Shown here: piece by piece, positions 57,541 through 64,000 of the stretch
Layout: each line of letters begins with the position of its first letter
Numbering within the stretch: position 1 is the stretch's first letter
Source of the DNA: Mermis nigrescens
Taxonomy: Eukaryota > Nematoda > Enoplea > Mermithida > Mermithidae
Direction of reading: 5' to 3'
Length of the DNA stretch: 64,000 bases
NCBI GenBank assembly: GCA_036768485.1
Contig: JAVLUZ010000711.1
Span: 62,001-126,000 of the forward strand
Position numbers and translations under genes: made by a program
The notes under the pieces: generated by a model
The model's database searches: none
Seen by the model: only the letters and a program-made list of their open reading frames with translations
Told to the model about the DNA's origin: nothing

Positions 57541-58100
57541 TGTATGTATGTATGTGCATAAGAACGGCGAAATTTGGCTGAATTTTAAATATCGAACACG
57601 CTCATTGATGAAAATCCGAATTTTGGCAAAATCCTCTAATGTCTCAATTCATCTTATTGAAAAGGATGGAAGGATTTTCAGCAGAGGTCAATCGAAAATC
57701 CTCTCAAAAACTTCAGCTTCACAGAATCCTTTTAAGGAGATCAGCAAGTAAGGCCGTTTTTATGCCGTAATCTGCGGATCTGATCGGTTGATTGTGCAAT
57801 TCCAGGCATGCTTAGTGGCCGAGCCCAGTTTCCTAAGGCAAAAAGTATCATGGCCCGAAAATGTTCGTTCGAAAGATTTTTGCACATTTCTGAAAGTACC
57901 GAAATTCGATGAACTCAAATTGACCCTGCACAGCTTATTGAAAAGCTATCAATCTAATGTTTTAAACATAAGCTATTGGATGTATGGTTTACCCAAATAA
58001 GTAGTATAAAAAATGTAAACAACATATTGACTCGGTGGCTCATGCCTTTCTGAAGTAAACCTCGTAGCTGCTGTATCTATGGTAAAACACATGGAATAAA

Positions 58101-58276
58101 CTATAGTGTGTTTCACACAACTTCGGTCATATATCTTTAAGCTATCTCCGACAATAAGCTGGCAGATTGCGATAATAGCATTGATCTGATATATAAATAT
58201 CGTAACTGTCGGCTTAGTGTTGATGAATTTTCTCAGAATTTATGCACGAAGTTACATATGTGAAACAGACCTATAG
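58101..58276. mobile_element. Small TIR element (CTATAGTNTGTTTCACA tips), copy 1
   Basis: CTATAGTGTGTTTCACA and (reverse) CTATAGGTCTGTTTCACA. The interior matches copy 2 at 58772-58944 (TTGATCTGATATATAAWTATCG). Superfamily not identified. Confidence 0.65.
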
Positions 58277-58399
58277 GCACGGCTTTCTAAGCCAATTGAA
58301 TAAAATAGCAAACATCGATGCAATCAAGACAATCAAAGAAATTGTTGTTTCAACGCATTAAGAAACGCGTAAGCTTACATGAAATAGACTACTTGTAGG

Positions 58400-58661
58400 C
58401 ATACGTAGGCAGCAAGAAAATTCTGGGGGTGCAAGATTTTTTGAAGGTCAAAAATGGCCTTAAAATGGTGGTATGGCGAAAAACCACCATTTTTCGACGT
58501 TTCCATAGAGCACTATCCATTGGCATCAAAAAATTGCGAAAAAACGGAAAAAATTTTCAAAACTTGAATTCTGGGGGGTGTATTTTGATTTCTGAGGGGG
58601 GGGTATTTTGGTTTCTCGAGGGGTGCATACCCCCACCCCCAAACCCCCACGCCCAGTTGTG
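58400..58661 (+). mobile_element. hAT MITE family 1, perfect duplication
   Basis: CATACGTAGGCAGC to GCCCAGTTGTG, flanks both CTTGTAGG, 262 bp. Confidence 0.9.
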
Positions 58662-58771
58662 CTTGTAGGTGCTTGCAACGATTGTGTACACTAATCAATT
58701 GACGCCATCCAGGTTTGCTTGCTATAATGCTCATGATAGAAAAATAGAGAACGTTAAAATACAATTGCAAG

Positions 58772-58944
58772 TACAGTCTGTTTCACACAGGTGCGGTCAT
58801 AAATTTCAAAACTATCTCTGACAACAAGCTGATAGATTGTCCTTATAGTATTGATCTGATATATAATTATCGTAAACCTCGGCTTATTGCCGCCGATGAA
58901 AATTCTTCGAATTTATGCACGAAGTTATGTGAAACAGACTATAG
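58772..58944. mobile_element. Small TIR element, copy 2
   Basis: ACAGTCTGTTTCACACAGG ... GAAGTTATGTGAAACAGAC then TATAG. Internally aligned with 58101-58276. Confidence 0.62.
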
Positions 58945-58964
58945 TTTTCTAGCAGTCACAGTCG

Positions 58965-59217
58965 CACACTGGGCGTAGGGAGGGTGGGGGGTTCGGGGAT
59001 ATACACCCCCCCGAGACATAAAAATACCCCATCCCTCAGAAATTAAAATACCACCCAGAATTCAATTTTTGGAACTCTCTGTTTTTCGCAACTTTTTGAT
59101 GCTAACGGATACTGCCCGATGAGAAACGGTAAAAAATGGTGTTTTTTGCCATACCACCCTTTTTTGACCTTTGAAAAACCTGACAACTCCCAGAATTTCG
59201 GGTCCGCCAACCTTTAT
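58965..59217 (-). mobile_element. hAT MITE family 1, minus orientation, diverged
   Basis: CACACTGGGCGTAGGG to GGGTCCGCCAACCTTTAT. Landmarks are kept but the flanks have drifted. Confidence 0.6.
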
Positions 59218-59334
59218 TCACAATACGGAAGCAAGCCAGCTTTGCACTGGAAAACAACAGGTGTATATTTTAGATTCTTTAAACACTCTTATATAAAGCA
59301 TTGGAAATTATTTTAAAACAGTAACATTTCTTCA

Positions 59335-59600
59335 GAGGCTGCAGAATATTCCTCGATTTTTAGCGTTGCCTAGAGAAAGTCTGACTCTTAACAGGTTTAG
59401 CAACGTTAGGCATATGCTTAGGGAGCTTCTTCCTAGGCCTCTCCTTTTCATCCTTAATAATCAGTTATTCCAAAAGGTGGTCTACCTTTTTCCGTCAAGC
59501 ATTTCCAAACGGCCCTTTTCCGCTTTAAAAACTTATGACAGTAGCAAAATATTTCACGGTCTAGGTTATTGTGGCAGTCTGTAAGATGCGACACATCTTG
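59335..59600 (-). repeat. Triplicated unclassified repeat, copy 3
   Basis: GGCTGCAGAATATTCC, GTTGCCTAGAGAAAGT and CTTTTCATCCTTAATAA align with 54712-54900. The frame is broken. Confidence 0.55.
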
Positions 59601-59751
59601 AGCAAAATACATAAACATCAATAAGAGGAGCGTAAAGCAAACCGCTATTACAGGAACATACACAATTGAACATGCTATTTATGTAGTGTAAATCTATTAC
59701 AGTCAAGAAATAGGCCGTTTGGAAACAGACTATAGCATGACTTGAGTAAAT

Positions 59752-59859
59752 CAGTCAGTAAACACGTACAGTAACATGCCACAGTAATGTCAGCAGTCCA
59801 AGAATTCTTTTACTGCTGTCATTATTGTGCATGTCACCGTACATGTTTACTGACTGATT
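59752..59859. repeat. Imperfect 45-bp inverted repeat
   Basis: CAGTCAGTAAACACGTACAG ... TCAGCAGT faces ACTGCTGTCATTATTGTGCA ... TTTACTGACTG around a short spacer with GAATTC. One arm is the coding-like segment of copy 2 at 54910-54960. Confidence 0.75.
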
Positions 59860-60295
59860 CAATCAAATCATGTTACTTAAAAGGGACCATCTGAACAATT
59901 TCCCCGCCACCGTTTCTTAAGATACGAAATACAGATACAATATATATTGTAAAACCGACTATTCGCCATAGATAGTTTTGAAAAATGAGCTTGCTAAGCG
60001 AGAGTTGTAAACCAAGAGAAACTTAGATTTTATACCTGCCATCAAATTATGAAGAGAATGATAAAAGGTTTTTAACTTTATGAAAATGAAAAAGGTGAGA
60101 AGTTGGTAAATTAAAACAAATTTAAAGGATATGATGAAACATTATTGTTGCGAATCGGACAATCACGTGCTGTGTATAATGACTCCTTGATTTAAAGATC
60201 AAAAGAGTTGGATGCTCGACTGATAACCTTGAAGCAATCTGATGTAATTGGATGATTGCTATTTGACGACATGTTTGTGAGTGGCAGATAAGCTA

Positions 60296-60490
60296 TCACC
60301 CTGACATTGGCTTTCCTGTAGCAAATGAGATGCCAGTATGCTCTGCAATTCTATTCCCGAAATGTCGGCGAGTTTCGCCAATGAAACTAGCCATACAGCT
60401 AGAACACATATAGGTACTTATATACTTAATTTGAGAGTAGCTTAGCAGGTACAGCATCCTTGTTCTTGAAAAACCGGCTGATCATATGAC
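60296..60490 (-). pseudogene. Penelope-like element: GIY-YIG endonuclease fragment
   Basis: The minus strand reads ISRFFKNKDAVPAKLLSN, then (one shift) VYKY, then CSSCMASFIGETRRHFGNRI and AEHTGIS. A CxxC knuckle directly before (Y/F)IGxTxRxxxxRIxEH is the known GIY-YIG endonuclease signature of Penelope-like retroelements. A stop pair (TGA TAG at 60293-60298) follows. Truncated and frameshifted. Confidence 0.78.
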
Positions 60491-60560
60491 AGGTGTGTAA
60501 ACAAACCTTACTCTCCATGCACACCAGTGTAAGGCAAAACAAGAGAATAGCATAGTTTAT

Positions 60561-60761
60561 CACACCCTTTTCCTTGATATGCTTGTTGAAAGGAAGTCCT
60601 ATGATACGAGTATTGTGACATCATCATATCAGAAGCCCACATTTTCTGGCCTTTATGCCAAATTGTCTAGTTCCATTCCTTATGCCTATAAAGTTAGTCT
60701 AATAAGGACACTAGTAGTAAAGCATGTCACTCTTGAGAGCCACCCACGGATTCGAACCTAA
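60561..60761 (+). pseudogene. Penelope-like element: reverse transcriptase C-terminal fragment
   Basis: The plus strand reads LFLDMLVERKSYDTS, SSYQKPTFSGLYAKLSSSIP and YKVSLIRTLVVKHVTLES, matching the known (P)FLDVLV...YRKPTFTGLY...YKxxLIxTLxxRA block of Penelope-like RTs. No RT core (YADD) is nearby. It points away from the endonuclease fragment on the opposite strand. Confidence 0.78.
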
Positions 60762-60808
60762 GAGCAATTTGCGTTTTGCACTTAAGTGAACTTTGCGTGG
60801 GCGGCAAC

Positions 60809-61071
60809 CATACGTGGGCAGCAAGAAATTTCTGGGGAGGGGGTGCAAGATTTTTTTGAAGGTCAAAAAATGGCCTTAAAAACGATGGTATGGTGATAAA
60901 AACACCATTTTTCGACGTTTCTCATCAAGCACTATCCATTGGCATCAAAAAATTGCGAAAAAAGCGAAAAAAATTTTCAAAAATTGAATTCTGGGGGGGG
61001 TATTTTGATTTCTGGGGGGTATTTTGGTTTCTGGGGGGTGCATACCCCCAAACCCCCCACGCCCAGGTGTG
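60809..61071 (+). mobile_element. hAT MITE family 1, perfect duplication
   Basis: CATACGTGGGCAGC to GCCCAGGTGTG, flanks both GCGGCAAC, 263 bp. Best full-length reference copy. Confidence 0.9.
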
Positions 61072-61074
61072 GCG

Positions 61075-62135
61075 GCAACCCGAAACTGATACATACGCGC
61101 TACTGGCATATGGTTGGTGGTAGTGTAAACAATGAACGGTCATTCAACAGATCACCTAGTGGTCATCTAACTGGCCATTTAATGGTCAATCAAAGAAAAG
61201 CAGAGGAAATGCACAGAATTTTTTTAAATCTGATTTTGAGGTACCATTTGCGAGCTACCTATCAGTGTAAAGTGGAGGACCTAGAATAATCTGAATACCT
61301 AAGGGGGCGCGGCCATCCCACTGCTCTACTCTTGGTTATATCTCTAGTGAATTTACATGTACTTTAAAATAAAATTATTTACATCATTAACTTGCTATTA
61401 CAAATATCAGCTTGTTGGTAAATAAACGAATTTTTAACATAAAAGTCAAAATAGGATCTTAATTAAAAACTTATATATCCTAAATAAAAATACATTAAAT
61501 TGTCGCAACAATTTTTCTTACGTGAATCCATTATATTCTGAATAAACTCGTCATCTTCAGACGAATATTTATAAAATATTCAACGTTTAGTGCACAATCG
61601 TCGTAAGAATCCAAATAAGTAGGTATACATTCAGCAAATAGAACCAATATTTCTATATAAATCGATGTGTATATGTATAGTGGTTTTGTTCCTCGTCATA
61701 ATACGACTATGGAACATTCAGCGTTACATTTAATGAATTGCGAATTTTGAGGTATCTGTCAAATTTCCTAAGCACAGACTCTACAAGGTCATCATAATAC
61801 GTTTATTATAGCGCTTTTGAAAGTCAATTGAAGTTTACCCATTTTATACGGAATTAGAATTACCTATGAAAGTTCTTAATCATAGTGTGAAAACTAGCTC
61901 TATAAAAAAGGGGAGCGGCTAAAAAATGAGCGAATTACACAAGAAAAGAATAAAATGTGAACAATGAATGAGTGGCGTGATAGGTGGATGCAATAGAATG
62001 GAGATGCGCGCCTGAATGAAAATAGAATATATAGGACGCAAGAGGATACATGTACCTTGCAAAACGTGCATGCATTGAAATTAATTGTATGACTTACATT
62101 TAAAAATTCAGCATAAATTTATCCATTTTCGTAGT
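61075..62135. other. No gene recognised
   Basis: AT-rich, GTGTAAA at 61123 and 61265, no splice-bounded ORF. Confidence 0.4.
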
Positions 62136-62136
62136 C

Positions 62137-63072
62137 ATAGTAAAGTAAAGTTTAAAGTAAAGTAAAGTTTATTGCAACAGCGAAAATACGTCGTCAGAAA
62201 CTATAACGAAAAGAAAAATGTACAGTCGCGGAAAAGGAAGAATACAGAATAAAAGACATTAAAGCAATAATGCGAATACAGCTCGTACCAAGAAGAAACA
62301 TTGCTGTGCAAGGTCATAAAGGCAGTGCTCTTACTTATGACTAAGGTTTATTCTCCATAGTTCATTTTTAGATTTTCTGATTTTAGCCTAAACACATTAC
62401 TACTGGAAGCGTTTACCACAGATTCAGGGAGCATATTCCAAACATTTATTATTCTGTGACTGAAAAAATATTTCTTCAAGTTTAATTTTAGAGCAGTGAC
62501 TTTTAATTTTAATGTATTGGTGGATCTAGTGTTGTTGTCTGATAATGTGAAGAAGTCATTTAGATTAACATCAACTGCTGAATGAAACATTTTGTATACC
62601 ATAGTTATATCGTACAAAAACCTTCTATTTTCCAGATATTCTAGATTCAATACCAAAAGTCGATCCTGATATAAGACATGATGTTTGGATAACGGCACCC
62701 TAAGACACGTTTAGTAAAGTATCTCTGAACCTTTTCAATGTTACGAATATTTTGCTTTGTATGTGGTGACCAAACAGAGGTCGAATATTCAAAAAGAGGC
62801 CGTACATAAGTTTTATAGGCCATTGTGAGAAGTGTCAAGTAGGTTGAGATAAGGCTATTTTTTATCGTGTAAACCATTCGAGAATTATTATGACCAAAAT
62901 GAAGGACTTGACATTTTGGTAAGGGTAAAAGCTGCCAAAAATCTGACCGTTCAGAAATTCGATTTAGCAAATTTTGAAGATGGGAAAAGTGTCCAGACTT
63001 TGCATAAATCTTAATATCATCTGCAAAAATAAGCATGTTTGAATAATGATCAGTTAGTAAAGTTTTTAGCAA
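62137..63072 (-). mobile_element. 5'-truncated, internally deleted LINE with (TTTAC)n tail
   Basis: Minus-strand frames: MLIFADDIKIYAKSG (the RT catalytic FADD box), KCQVLHFGHNN, YKTYVRPLFEYSTSVWSP, NIEKVQRYFTKRVLG, YQDRLLVLNLEYLENRR, INVWNMLPESVV. The segment between ISTYL and LLTMAYK has lost the usual VxDLGV...KA block, and a frame change follows VLGCRY. It ends with AATAAACTTTACTTTAC repeats at 62137-62176. A different family from the 50.4-kb LINE. Confidence 0.82.
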
Positions 63073-64000
63073 GACCGACCATTTCGCTTGATTTTTTCTG
63101 CTGCCAAATCATGCGTTCCCTATGGCTAAATAATAATTAAAAATTTTTCTAACCCATTGCGAGTAGAAAGCATTATTACGCGTTTAAATGTACTACATGC
63201 GTAATTCACGATCCGCATTTGAGCGAACTTTTATATTTTTATAAGAGCTTAAAAATCTTCATTTTATTTATACAGTGGAGTTACAAGCGCCTCGCTGGAA
63301 AAATACAAAAATGTTCATATACTTTATGTTTACATTGACTTTATAAGAAAAATGTTGTAGATCGTTAAGTAAACAAAAAGTTTTACCTTCGAGAATTAGT
63401 GATATTCAAAACCGGTAAAATATGAGTATTAATGCGCAATTATATCTTAAGCTTATGAGTATGAACCTTGTGTAAATAATATATTTTAGCGGTAAAAATT
63501 TTCAAGAGATAGTTTTTGTGTGTTTGTTAAACAAAGGCAAACATCACAGAGGAAATGCTTAATTGAAAGTTACGTCAGTCAAAGAAAACGAGCTAGTTAT
63601 CCTCGGTTAGGCGAATGGAAACTCTTGAATGTAAGTTTGTAAAAAAATGTGATAAATTTATTATGAGTGACATTTATTTTTTTCAGATCAATAAAAAATG
63701 CAACGAAATCCATTTTGTGGTAAGAAATTATATTTTTCGTTTGAAATTTATGATTGTCAATTTTTTCCTATAAATTTTTTAAAATTTTTACTTCTTCGTT
63801 TGTATTTCATTTTTCTATTGTTGTTCGTTGCATCTGAGAGGCAGTATGACCGCAGACTGATGCCTCTAGGTTGCAGTCAGTCATTGGATTAAAGGCGTAA
63901 AACTCTAGCAACCTATTTCCTCTCTGATAACTTCGCCTGTTTATATAAATTTACGCGTTTTCTTTCTGTGTATTTTTCTTTATCATTTTGCTTCATCTTC
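63073..64000. other. No gene recognised
   Basis: AT-rich, one GTGTAAA at 63470. The ORF at 63698-63892 has no recognisable feature. Confidence 0.4.

Noticed and set aside
57473..58000. Two plus ORFs as exons of a plus-strand gene
   Set aside because: Peptides look less repetitive than average, but no domain, matched splice phases or homologous partner could be seen by eye; left uncalled.

Overview
This is a repeat-choked, AT-rich stretch of an animal nuclear genome. Long non-coding stretches, GT-AG intron signals, non-LTR and Penelope-like retroelements, tRNA-type SINE architecture, hAT, Harbinger and mariner DNA elements and a 100-N scaffold gap all exclude a bacterium. An arthropod is my best guess because of the BTB-ZF/lola-like look of the zinc-finger locus, but the sequence does not settle the taxon. 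Most short ORFs in the window are chance ORFs or lie inside repeats.

Genes. The only plausible cellular coding sequence is a set of short, GC-rich exons on the minus strand, spread from about 40.8 kb down to 8.9 kb. Exon H (40846-40658) ends in the first half of a C2H2-type finger (CxxCGR). Exon B (36823 downward) begins, in the same phase, with the second half (x10-HxC). Exon C (29239-28943) is exactly 99 codons and holds two fingers. Exon D (22116-21882) and exon A (9149-8902) hold further fingers. Exons F (16291-15987) and E (10594-10231) have splice signals but no finger. B and D each reach a stop codon, so the layout resembles a transcription factor with several alternative 3' exons. Exons A, B and D each need one base skipped to keep frame, which means assembly error, pseudogenisation or something stranger.

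Repeats. Nearly everything else is mobile DNA, often nested. There are several families of small hAT-type MITEs, recognised by terminal inverted repeats plus 8-bp target-site duplications, many of them perfect. There are larger hAT-like elements whose tips start CAGTGAT and carry GC-rich subterminal arrays (17.0-18.8 kb and 46.3-50.1 kb, the latter holding two further elements). There is a decayed PIF/Harbinger element (19.47-21.64 kb), a broken mariner/Tc1-like element (42.65-44.06 kb), and four long-TIR foldback elements sharing a CAGTGCTCGCCA-like tip. Retroelements are two 5'-truncated LINEs (50.45-51.26 and 62.14-63.07 kb), a Penelope-like remnant with RT and GIY-YIG pieces on opposite strands (60.3-60.8 kb), and a tRNA-derived SINE (29.35-29.60 kb).

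Sequence-level oddities. The heptamer GTGTAAA/TTTACAC occurs about 60 times by hand count, about five times my composition-based expectation, in clusters beside the zinc-finger exons and at 55.1-57.5 kb. The mini-hairpin core GCGAAGC recurs across unrelated repeats, usually as GGCGC-GAA-GCGCC. A minisatellite at 2.6-2.9 kb spaces CCAAT-box motifs exactly 31 bp apart. All coordinates and counts were read by eye, with no alignment or database search.
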